From: Cudoniella acicularis
Lineage: Eukaryota > Ascomycota > Leotiomycetes > Helotiales > Helotiaceae
Assembly (NCBI GenBank): GCA_013054445.1
Contig: JAAMPI010000587.1
Span: 1 to 31,265 of the forward strand
DNA length: 31,265 nucleotides
Reading direction: 5' to 3'
Each line of letters opens with the position of its first letter. The first letter of the stretch is position 1. The notes under the pieces are model-generated. The model had not been told where the DNA came from and made no database searches. It worked only from the letters and a program-made list of their open reading frames with translations. A program made the translations under genes and the position numbers. Positions 8,954 through 18,861 of this stretch are shown one piece after another.

Positions 8954-10601
8954 ATGGGCAAGATATCACAGTTTCTCGCCCTCGGGGGTACTGTTCTGAT
9001 TCTGTACATCGGAATTACTAAGCTCCTCGACCAGCGCGCATACGAACGGAAAAAACGCCTCCATAATTGTGGGGAAGCAGTGAAGTACCCACATAGAGAG
9101 TCCCTTTTTGGTCTCGATCTCCTCATCAAAGACACCAAAGAGCATACGGCCTGTACCTACCTCAAAGAGATCCAGCGGCAGTATGCTGTCTATGGCAAGA
9201 CTCACGAGGTCCGGTTTCTCGGCGAGCGCATGATCCGGACCATGGACCCAAAGAACATCCAGGCGGTCCTTGGCCTCAATGCGAAGGATTATGGGCTACA
9301 ACCGCTCCGGGAAGGCCTGGCGATGCCATTATTTAACCACGGGATCAACACGACCGATGGCGAATATTGGCAATACAGTCGATCGTTGATCAAGCCTACC
9401 TTTTCACGGATGGAGATTTGCAATTTAGCTTCGTTAGAGTTCCATTTTAGGAGACTGATGGAGCTGCTTCCGAAAGATGGGACGACAGTAGATTTACAGC
9501 CTCTATTTTCGCGCTTGGTATGTATCTGCAGCGAAGAGGCATTCCGATTGTTTAGCTTTGTGTTAATTTCTTTCCATGCAGTTCTTGGATACCTCCACCG
9601 AATTCCTCTTTGGAAAATCTGCAGACACCCTTCTTCCACTACCAGCCGAGGAGGGGGAACTCTTCATCAAGTCTTTCGACTACGTGATGGAAGGCCTCGG
9701 TAACCGCGTCAGGCTGGGCCCTCTCAAATTTCTATATCGTGACCCCCTCTGGTTTGAATCAATCCGCATCGTCCATGCGTTCGTCGAAAAGCACATCGAC
9801 GTAGCGATTGAAGTAGAAAAGCATCGTAAAATCAACGGTAGCACCGAGCGCGAGGCCAATAACCGCTATATTCTCTTGAATGAGATGGCTAAGCAGACGC
9901 AGGACAAGCTAGACCTGCGCTCACAGATCCTCGCCGTGTTCATGCCGAGCCGTGATACAACGGCGTTCCTGGTAGCCAATATATTTCATGCGCTGGCGCG
10001 CAACCCTGCTATTTGGAAGAGACTGCGGACGGAGTTTATGGCTGTGGGGAATCAAACGCTTACTTTTGAACTGCTGAAATCGATTAAATACCTACAGTGG
10101 GTTATTAACGAAAGTCAGTGGCATCTTTTCTGTCTTTCCTGTCTTTTTTCTGCTGACTGCTGACTGCTGACTGCTGTCATAGGTCATCGCATGTACTCCA
10201 TCTCCGACAACAATCCACGATGTGTCCTTTCCGACTCCATCCTTCCTACTGGCGGCGGTACTGACGGAAAGTCTCCGCTGCTTGTTTGTAAGGGTCAGTA
10301 TATCTCTTTCAACATTTATTGTCTGCACCAAGACAGAGATATCTGGGGTTCTGATGTTGACATCTTTCGCCCCGAGCGGTGGGAGGGGCTCAAACTGTTC
10401 TGGAATTTCATCCCCTTTGGAGGGGGACCGAGAACGTGCCCTGCACAGCAGCTAGTAAATACGGAAGCTGCGTACGTGACGGTTAGAATGATGCAAGAGT
10501 TTGCAGCAGTTGATCACAGAGATGAGCATGAATGGACAGAGCAGTGGCGGATTGGACCACATAGTAAATACGGGTGTAAAGTGAGTTTGGAGCTAGCATG
10601 A
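8954..10601 (+). CDS. Cytochrome P450, CYP52-like, intact frame
   Basis: The exons I read are 8954-9517, 9582-10113 and 10183-10601; introns are 64 and 69 nt and the phases match, giving 504 residues, normal for the family. The N-terminal helix (FLALGGTVLILYIGI) anchors it in the ER. Recognisable parts are the region AVLGLNAKDYGLQPLREGL, NPAIWKRLRTEF after the I helix, the ExxR motif (NESHR, split by intron 2), LPTGGGTDGKSP, FRPERWEGL, and the haem loop FIPFGGGPRTCPAQQ with the cysteine ligand. Two oddities: the I-helix motif reads MPSRDTTA where AGRDTTA is usual, and the haem loop has CPAQ where CxGQ is usual. CYP52-type enzymes hydroxylate fatty-acid or alkane-like chains. In this context a tailoring role is possible but unproven. 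The start at 8954 was chosen because the membrane anchor follows directly. Confidence 0.92.
10151..10176 (+). repeat. Heptanucleotide repeat inside P450 intron 2
   Basis: Three perfect TGCTGAC units followed by TGCTG, just upstream of the TCATAG acceptor. Each unit carries the CTGAC branch-site consensus, so the intron offers three tandem branch points. Confidence 0.85.
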
Positions 10602-11639
10602 GCAGAGGGAAAATGTTAGGTAAATACTTTTGTTCGTAGTTGTAATACACCAGAGCATCTCACGTAATTCTTCACATTCTCAAATATTTGAGAGAGAAGT
10701 AACTTAGGATTACTCTATTGATCTTTCTGTTTGTCACATTTCAGAAGCTATTTTGACCGCTGAGCAAAGTACGGGAAGCGATATAGATAATGAAACCAAC
10801 ATTTTTTCTTCGTAGACACAGGACAAAGTTTAAGTTGTGGTGATCCAGCATACCGCCGTGTATTCTCCTTTGCATAATTGGTATTTAATTTTTGAAGGCT
10901 CTATCTCAGGCAGTTCAATCTACCAAATCCTAGGAGTTGGGTGCCCGTATACTGTGATATTAACCCCTTTCTTTAGGATGGGACATTATCCACTCGGATT
11001 GGAAACCCTATTCTCTACTACTTAGGCGAGGCCGAATTCGAGTCTAGGCTGTCTCCAAGGATAATCTCAACAAATAAACCTATGCAGGTATATGCCGTAT
11101 AGCATGGGCATACATGTGCTCGGAAAGTACTATTGTCTTACCCTACAATTTTAAGCCGCCGAACCCCTGTCTAGGATCTCTTAGCTATAAATTGTTTAGC
11201 TATCAAACATCCTCTTCTATTAACCTCTACCATTAAGAAACGTAACGTTTAGGAACAGAAGGGCGGAATAAGATATATATTTCTAAGGTGTATCTATTAT
11301 ATTATAGTATCTAGCTCTTTGAACCTTATATCTCACGATTAAAATCGTTATCCTTTACAGCTATTTCACCTCTTCCTCTCCTCTATCGTCGAACCGACTG
11401 TTTCGGGTCAGCCTACTACAGGGTTAAGCGGGATAATCACCTGTACCGCGAAACGAACTTTTGTTACACGTCGCAAAAAGGGTAAGAGCATCGGCTATAC
11501 GGGGAAGATTAACGACTCCATGATTAAGTCGCGCGTTGTTTGTCATCTCTAGTATCGTAATAGGAATAAGACAGTAATAGGTGAAATTTTATATTCGCGT
11601 CTGTAATATTACCCTGACAAGCTCCCCTCTTAGTCACTA
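10602..11639. other. Intergenic, no gene seen
   Basis: 3' flank of the P450, becoming AT-rich after about 11200. No frame with a recognisable family. The change in composition fits the start of decayed repeat-like sequence. Confidence 0.45.
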
Positions 11640-12279
11640 CTAAGCCGACCAACTTGGATTGACAGTAGGCACGCCTCAACCCCTGAAGTCCTTTTATTGA
11701 CTTTCATACCCGTTTTGTCCCGCCTTGCTGCCTCTCTATCCACCTCTACCTCTTTTGGAAGCATCTACTCCCCGCTTAACGTCGCCGTGTCCTCGAATTT
11801 CTCCCTAGATTACTTCTCCTCAGATACCTTTTTAGAACTATCTAGGTACTTTCCTTGAACTTTTTTCTCTGATATTACTAGCAGCTCCTCTATTACATTT
11901 TAGCGTGTATTAAACGAGAGAAATTTAGGATGACTCCTTACTTCCGCTAACTTTTCACGGCTTTTGTCTACAATAACCGCTACACGACGTCTACTAAATG
12001 TGACGATATAAACGCTACGTCTAAATACCAACTCGAAATTAGCTTTATATGATTAGTGCTATCTAGCTATTAAGGTACCCTAGACTATAACATACCTAAA
12101 GCTTGCTGTCGATCAAAAATTACCTTTGAATATTGGTCTCCTATCTTGTTAGTGGAAATGGCTCTGTTGGAAGCTGTAGTAGTGGTTTGAGAGGGCTTTG
12201 TGTTTTGGTTGTAGTAGGTTGGAGGGCTTGGAACATTGGAAATTAAATCGTCTTGAGGTGGGAGTAGCACTCTTTTATA
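11640..12279 (-). pseudogene. Decayed unidentified ORF with upstream TATA box
   Basis: On the minus strand a run of about 120 codons (12060 to about 11650) is interrupted only by three TAA/TAG codons. It has coding-like charged composition (for example FSRRRVAVIVDKSREKLAEV and SHPKFLSFNTR). TATAAAAG at 12279-12272 on the same strand is followed by a C/A-rich, G-poor leader. I do not recognise the family. The stops fit TGG or CAG/CAA turned into stop, as elsewhere in the window. It could be a mobile-element relic. Confidence 0.3.
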
Positions 12280-12680
12280 CTCTGTAACCGCGATTTTTAA
12301 AGCCCCCTCCTACAAATCCGGCTCGTCAAAGTGAGGCGGACCGGCGCAGCTTGGAGTGCTCCTGTACCCAACCCGGCAAGTTCCTTTCAAATGCACTTTA
12401 AGGCTGCTTGGTACTGCATAGGGAGAGCTAAAGAAGCGGTATGTGGACCACCGAAGCAAGCATGAGGATATACCACACATACCCCCAGATCTAGATATGA
12501 TTTTGGTTACTGCTCGATTGAGAGGGGCGCTTTAGGCCATAGGAGAGTGGGATTATCAACCTAATACTGTGATACAGCAGCTGATCTCTTGCAGGTGATC
12601 CTATCAAATCGGGGTGTAACGTTCTGTTATCACGTGAGATCCCAAACAAACGAGATAATCTCACGGGGCGAATTCCACTA
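12280..12680. other. Intergenic, no gene seen
   Basis: Nothing recognisable. The reading frame that runs through the adjacent 18-bp array is already open from about 12586, after a TGA, without an ATG. Confidence 0.4.
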
Positions 12681-12824
12681 GTTTGTACACACCACTTGGT
12701 TTCTACACACCGCTTAGTTTCTACACACTCCTTGGTTTGTACACACCACCTGGTTTATACGCACTACCTGGTTTATACACACCATTTGGTTCTCACAATC
12801 CACATGGTTTGTAAACACTACCAC
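12681..12824. repeat. 18-bp minisatellite, eight units
   Basis: Eight consecutive units of exactly 18 bp with consensus GTTTGTACACACCACTTG, differing by one to several substitutions and no indels. Because 18 is a multiple of three, the plus-strand frame stays open and reads a hexapeptide series V-(C/S/Y)-T-H-x-L across the array. It runs from about 12586 to a stop near 12842. No ATG precedes the series. No dibasic cleavage sites separate the units. Confidence 0.9.
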
Positions 12825-13097
12825 GTATTGACTCAGAGATACTAGACCATCAACACTTGACCCCCCTCAGAATATCAGTTTCGATCACTCGGAACTTAAT
12901 AGGCTTTTCTACATTTGATCATCTCTTATTGCTATTACTGCCATTCAATCTTCTGGAACTGTTATCTAGCGCTAGCTCTACCGCGCGGCAGCATCATGAG
13001 AACCGGACGACATAATTGGCTATTCGACGAAGTAAAACCCAAAGCTGATCTAGTATAATCACGTGTTGAAAACCGTCCAGTCTTAAGATCCATGCGC

Positions 13098-13235
13098 TCT
13101 CAAGACCCATGTGATCTTAAGAACTTTCTCTCAAGATCTATATGCTCTTAAGATTTATCTCTCAAGACCCATATGATCTTAAGATCTTGCTCTCAAGACT
13201 ATAATGGTCTCAAGACCTATATGATCTCAAGACCT
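13098..13235. repeat. Imperfect array of CTCAAGACC / ATCTTAAGA motifs
   Basis: CTCAAGA cores recur at about 31-bp spacing (near 13101, 13132, 13163, 13195), then at about 17 bp (13211, 13228), alternating with ATGATCTTAAGA. Many internal CTTAAG and ATATGAT palindromes allow hairpins. No coding sense is evident. Confidence 0.7.
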
Positions 13236-13746
13236 CAGGTTGTTCGGTTAGGAAACTGGTCGGTAATTGTCGGCCATAGACATGTCACGATAGGGTAAGC
13301 ACCAACCCCGGCCCGCAATCCTCGTGCCTCAATGTGATAGGGGGAGGGTCACGTGTGGTACAAGTGAATTAAAAACGGCCTTTTCCTTTCTGATCTAGTT
13401 GACCATTATTAACACATTGCATACCTTACTCTGCTTCCCCAGCTTTGCGAGTTTATCTTTGAAAATGTCGCGATAAGCAAAATACTTCGTACACCATCCT
13501 CTAGCGGAGTTGCTATCCGGTGGTAAGGCCTACGTGCACGGGCCTCGATTTTTTGAAGCCTGATACCCCGCGATTTTTGACACACAGCCCTAGAAATCTG
13601 AAAGAACCATAATGATTGTACTTCTGAGCCTGCAAGATATTGTTAACCAGGCCTGAAAACGTATTGAATAATGCTCCAAGCACAAAGTGTCGTAGATGCT
13701 ATTACACGGTGTGTTCACCTTTGTGTAAGAACTGACCGTGGCTGAT
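13236..13746. other. Intergenic upstream of the BTB gene
   Basis: Contains TCACGTGTGG near 13350. No earlier in-frame ATG precedes 13747 because a TAA stands shortly upstream. An additional upstream 5' exon cannot be excluded. Confidence 0.4.
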
Positions 13747-14470
13747 ATGAGAAGGTGTTTCGACAATGATACCTATTCCGATCTGACCATTAAATGTCGC
13801 GACAGATCTTGGAAAGTTCACCGCGTGATTGTTTGCTCTCAATCGAAGGTCTTGCATGCAGCATGTATGGCAGGCTTTAAGGTCATTATCTCGAGAATAA
13901 TTGTCATCTAGCCGGAAATCTCACTTTTCATAGGAGGCACATACAGGTGTCGTTGATCTAAATGACGATGATCCGGTCCCTGTCGAAATAATGTTAAAAT
14001 ACTTCTATACCGGCAAATATAACGAACTGATTAATGAGAGCAAAGAACTGCGTCTGCAGTTGCAGGTTCAAGTTCTAACATATAACTTAGCCGATAAATA
14101 TGATATACCGACTTTGATGGGGCTCGCAGAGAAGAGGTTCAAATCTACGTTCGACGGGGGGCCCACACAAGAAGAATACCTATCCGTGGTTTCGGATGTT
14201 TACACTATACCTACACCAACCAACGCCCTACGGGCCATCGCTGTCGAGTATGCTAGAATAAAATTTCGAGACATGATGCAAAGCGCCGATCTTGAAAATT
14301 TGCGAGCCACGCTGCAGGATGTACCGGAGTTCGCTTTCGATGTACTTCAGCTGTTTGCCAACGCTCCACTGAGAGGCCGTTGTTCCGCCTGTGGTCCAAA
14401 CCAGAGCGCCGAAGCACTTCAGACGCGCTGTCTCAACTGCGGCAAGGGAGGGATTTCATTGACACATTGA
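13747..14470 (+). CDS. BTB/POZ domain protein with CxxC-CxxC tail
   Basis: The exons I read are 13747-13881 and 13934-14470 (intron 52 nt, GTCATT...CATAG, phase 0), giving 223 residues. The BTB fold is clear: YSDLTIKCRDRSWKVHR, the cysteine/serine helix VCSQSKVLHAACMAGFKE, VDLNDDDPVPVEIMLKYFYT and GKYNEL. Downstream is the usual fungal helical part (LADKYDIPTLMGLAEKRFKS). The end holds CSACG...CLNCG, two CxxC pairs 13 residues apart, a zinc-ribbon-like tail seen in related fungal BTB proteins. BTB domains mediate protein-protein contacts, often with Cullin 3, but this group is uncharacterised. The frame is free of stops, unlike most neighbours. The start is probable rather than certain. Confidence 0.85.
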
Positions 14471-14669
14471 TGAAGGCACGAGACAGGTTCTTTGTTATCG
14501 ATGCAGGTCTTGAGACGGTGGGAAAAGCAAATGGGCTGTGACTAGATGTGAAGTCGAATATCGAATACATGATCTTTCCCATTATTACTTCATGCTAGCA
14601 ATATTTCATTGCTCAATTCTGGGCAAAATACAACATCAAGCAATATGGTGGTCCCATTGAGGCAGTGTT

Positions 14670-14721
14670 ATCGTAGGAACCTACTGCCTAGAAATGGTAG
14701 TTCGTGGTAGGTTCCTACGAT
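14670..14721. repeat. 15-bp perfect inverted repeat (hairpin)
   Basis: ATCGTAGGAACCTAC (14670-14684) and GTAGGTTCCTACGAT (14707-14721) are exact reverse complements around a 22-nt loop, about 200 bp after the BTB stop. No flanking target duplication is obvious. It may be a remnant of a small inverted-repeat element or a 3'-end hairpin. Confidence 0.75.
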
Positions 14722-16394
14722 GGTCTACAATAATGGTTTCTTCTGAAGAACTTGAACGCTGCCTCTTCCTCTCTTTTGCTTTTGCAGGGTCCACTGTCAT
14801 ATCTAACTCAATACTATCAGCCAGAAACCCGTAGTTATGCTATCCAGATTCATGACAGTAAAATGAATGAGCAACTTCGGATGAGTCAACCTTTCACTGC
14901 GTCACGTGCGATTATAATATGAAGGCATTCTTTTTTGGTGCATGTCGCAAAATCTATAGAACGCGTGTCGTTTTCCAAACCCGCGATCACAACCACTGAC
15001 TGTTTGTTCCTCCAACCATACCATTGCGAGTTTTTGTTGCACATCGCAGAAAACGGCCATATTCTTCCATTTTGCATCGGGAATGTGCTGCCTATTGGAT
15101 GGAAAAAGTCCCGGATTCACCACGGTTTCGGCTGTGTTGCCTCTACCGAGTAGAGTTTTGCGGTCTACTTACGTCACAATCAGGCCAGCCATAGTTATCT
15201 GTTATTTTCCTTGAGGACTCCGTCGCCAGACCATAATTACTCACAGCGGATCCACTTGTACTTTTGTCAGTGCTGCTAGGACTACCCCAGAGATCCACTA
15301 TGCAGGTCTGTTAGCGCCAGACCACGATTCCCTCACTGTATACCCCGCCGTCCCATTGAGAAACTTTGCTACCGGTATAATCCTCGCTCTTTGCATGAAC
15401 CTCCCTCTGGCATGACCCCTCTATTGACACGATTTAGGTATCGACGCCGAGTCTACTTTGAAACCGAGCCTATCGTCTTCGACCCCAGAAGTCGGCCTCC
15501 CCCTCCCACGACAGTATCACGATGTGCAAAGAGAAACAGAGCGTATAACAGGCAGGGACACAGCATTCCTGGCGAATATCTGATTTGACGCCTCTATTAC
15601 GACCTTTCGAGAGATAAAAGGCGGTGTGCGGATGAAGCCCATTGCTATACCTGTGCATGGCAGCATAAGATAGACGGTCTGGATGCCTATCTCTTTTATA
15701 CTACATCGGCAACATAGGGTAGTTCAGCGCTGTTAGGTTATAGTCGGAGTTACCGATACAGTTGAGGGACTTAGCTGTACAGGGAAGGTATAGGGGCTGA
15801 AGCCTAGTTACGGCGTGTGATTCAGGGACTTTAAGGGGGCTACGGCATTTAGGGTACCTACCACTGTAGAACAGCAGTCAATTCAGTATTTTTTACCTCG
15901 GTTATATACTTAGTCACCCAGTAGCCTGATATTGCAACAATATTGTTAGAAAATGCGGTGTACTGCCTTCATTCATTTACTCATTGATTGATTTGTTTAT
16001 AGACCGATCCCAGCGACCGAAGGTCGCTCTTGGGGGTTTAGGAGTTACAGGAGTATGGAAGGGGGCATTTGGACGAGAGAGAAGGTTGTTGGGAAGGTTT
16101 TTCCCTGTGAGGACTAGGGGGGTCGTGGAATCGCGGTTGCTGGTCGCACGAGTGTGATAAGTGAGGTAGTTCGGCAACTGGTGCCAAAGCTAGGCTATTC
16201 CGGCATAGCTGTAGTCCAGTATAGAGAGTGTCTTCAGCTGTAGAGAGTGTGTCCGGCTGTGATTTTGCATCCTTAGCGATCGTGGCTTTCAAGGCTGAAA
16301 TAGATGAGTCAACGGCTGAACTTCTTAGCATCATTTTATATCGTTTTCCAGACGCCACATATAAGGCCACAGTGTCCTCATCTCTCCTATACTC
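14722..16394. other. Intergenic, no gene seen
   Basis: Several open frames of 60-110 codons occur on both strands (around 14890-15150, 15390-15660 and 16040-16370), but none shows a domain or sensible intron structure. TAGAGAGTGT occurs twice near 16222-16250. Confidence 0.45.
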
Positions 16395-16401
16395 TATAAA
16401 A
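16395..16401 (+). promoter_or_regulatory. TATA box of the MBOAT gene
   Basis: TATAAAA 76 bp upstream of the ATG at 16477. The frame is open back to an ATG at 16228, but that would place the TATA box inside the protein. This favours 16477, which has a CACCATG context. Confidence 0.5.
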
Positions 16402-16476
16402 TTATTCTATTCCACTATAGCCAACTCAACTAATTGCCGCAAAACCCTGAACTTGCGGAAAACATACTCCAGCACC

Positions 16477-17871
16477 ATGCTCCCCGATATGCAACTCGGG
16501 TTTCTGTCCCACCTTGCCGCCGTCGCTCTCCTCTGCGCAGCCCTCCTGATTCCTCCCTCCAAACTCGCACACAATAAACTCGCACTCGTGTTCCTGCCTG
16601 CTATATGCGCTTTACATGTCTATTCCTGGTCCGTCGGGCTCGGCTTCTTAGCTATAGCTCAGCTCTTTTGGGCTACTGAACTCCTCTTATTTCGGGACCC
16701 GAGGGAGAATTTCCAAGTTATATATCGTCATCAAAATCTAGTTTCTCCATCTCCGCCTTTCAGGAGGAAAGTCAACACGGATAAATTATCACAGAAAAGA
16801 GAAGAGGGCGAGAAAGTTAATCAGAAGGATCTCCAAAGTCTAATCTGGAAAGAGCCATATCCCTCTAACTTCTGGAAACGCTTTAGCTGGGTATTCAAAC
16901 TCCACGTTTCGATACGCTATATTGGATGGGATATCGGTGATAGCAGCAGTTATAAGCCACTAATCGATACTCCCCTAGGAGGAGGAAGACAAGCTCGCTT
17001 CCGTTGGCTAGTAAGAAATATTCTTTTCGTGGGCCTCTGCTTCTGCCTAATCGATGCCACGAACCTGTACCAGCATTTTGACCCCTATTTCCAAGTCGAC
17101 ACAAAGATTGATGCCCCTTTCCCCCTCAAATTGGCCGCTTTCTTAACTGGTTATGGCTTGGGCTTCCTTCCCTCAAAGCTTGTAAGAATTACGGTTTTGG
17201 TAGTGCAACAGTACGCAGTATTTACTATCATTCATCGGGTATTCGCGGTTATCCATGTGTCATTAGGTGGACTCGGACTCCTAGGTAACTGGTGGGGTGG
17301 GATTGATAGTTGGCCCTATTTAATGGGAAGCCCGCTAATAGTGGTGGAGAGTGGGTTGAGGGGGTTCTGGGGGAGGGGGTGGCATCAGCTGTTAAGGAAC
17401 GTAAGTCTACTTACTTCCCACTTCTCCACTTACTATAAGACTATACTAATCAAGGAGTTTTAGTTGCTAACAAGTCCTGCGAAAGTAATGCTGAGGGCGA
17501 TAGGCGTACCGCCGAAGTCATTATCTGCGTATATGATTAGGGTAGTAGTCGCGTTCCTCCTATCGGGAGTGATCCATGCTGCAAGCCTTCCCCGCAATAT
17601 CCCGGGCGTTAGCCCGTTACGATACGCCTCCTTCTTTTGGATCCAGGGTGCTTGCGTCTTGGGCGAAGTTATCGTTGAGCACGCGCTCCAAGGCTCTGGA
17701 AGGCTAAAGCCAAGGACACGATGGATGAGATTGGGGTTAGGATTAGTAGGATTGGGGTGGTCAGTCGGGATTCTTTATTTGACGATGCCGGTCATTGCCG
17801 ATGAACTGACTAAGGTGACGAGGATTTTTGGTCTGATGCCGGTAGTGCTGTTTCCGTTGCTAAATCTGTAG
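16477..17871 (+). CDS. MBOAT / wax-synthase-like membrane O-acyltransferase
   Basis: The exons I read are 16477-17400 and 17464-17871, with intron 17401-17463 (GTAAGT...GTTTTAG, phase 0), giving 443 residues. There are about eight hydrophobic segments. The signature block is RGFWGRGWHQLLRN, the conserved FWxxxWHQ of the wax-synthase branch (MBOAT_2), followed after the intron by FLLSGVIHA with the conserved membrane histidine. The N-terminal third has the LLLFRDPRENF and WKRFSWVFKLHVSIRYIGWD stretches typical of fungal secondary-metabolite acetyltransferases of this branch. Such enzymes transfer acetyl or acyl groups from CoA to hydroxyls of terpenoids or other small molecules. The frame has no stops and no obvious RIP damage. 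The substrate cannot be told from sequence. Confidence 0.88.
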
Positions 17872-18861
17872 AGTATTCAAACTTTTTTATTTTGAGGAGC
17901 GAATGGATAGCAAAGAGTGCGATAGATATCAATCGAATCAGGGATATCGAAAATGCTGGGAGAATGCTGTCAATAATGTCGTGATATATACTCGACGTAT
18001 TTGAAAATGATAATTGAAGTCGACGCAAGAGTGGACTAGCCTTTTAGTTAGTCAATTTAGAGGAATTAAGTGGCAGCTCCGCCAGTCTTGTAGGAGCCCG
18101 TAGACTTCAATCGTCCTGCAAACAATATCCTCAACGACCTCTCGAATTGTATTCAATGGTTACGCTTATTTTGGCGGTAATGTGCTAAGGCAGCAAAGGT
18201 ACCAGCCGGAGTAGCTCGGGCCACGAGACGCTAGACTCAATTCGGACTTGCTTTTTTTCAGATCGTCTATTAAGGCGGTAGAAGGCGGAGTTACCTGACT
18301 TTAGTAGTGCTTTGATTGGTCGGTTGCTAAGCGGATCATGTTCTCGGTACCAACAATTTGGCTTGAAGATGTAGGAGCGAAACGAATACCGACGTTCAAC
18401 TTCTGCATCTTGTCGTTGCGGGACATGGAAAGGTTTGACTCAGTACAGCCGGAAGGTTGAGGAAATTGCTATAAGTGGGGGGGAGTTGCACTCTGTGACT
18501 CACCCTGGCGCCATCGGTTGTTCACTGTGCATGGTCTGTAGCCTGGTCACGATATGATCCGACTTTTGTGAAAGTGAGGCTGTGTCACGCCACAAAATCC
18601 TGCTGGATTCAGCTACAGAGAGTCGACCAGTCGCAAATTACGCGTTTGTCCCACGTATACTTTGGTACTCGGGGTAATAGGTGTAACTTTGGTTCTAGCG
18701 GGTTCTGCGCTAGCAGGGATAATCAACAAATTATCCTTTCAGATTCGAAGAAATACTACCCGATTCAGTTTCGTTTGTCTGTGGAGATTTAACATCTATT
18801 GCCCCGGATACGAAGTACTTTGGTACTCGTGATATCAGTTGCGTCATGACTTCTAGAGAGT
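17872..18861. other. Intergenic, no gene seen
   Basis: No domain found. The 14-mer TACTTTGGTACTCG occurs twice, at about 18658 and 18818, flanking roughly 160 bp, possibly a trace of a small repeat. Downstream sequence of the DUF3723 gene should be here but cannot be recognised. Confidence 0.4.

Noticed and set aside
12681..13235. CRISPR-like array
   Set aside because: Units are contiguous without unique spacers and the genome is fungal; these are minisatellites.
16038..16370. 110-codon minus frame near the MBOAT gene
   Set aside because: No motif, and it lies over the MBOAT promoter with its TATA box.
16228..16476. Upstream 83 residues of the MBOAT frame
   Set aside because: The TATA box at 16395 falls inside it and the family N-terminus begins at 16477.
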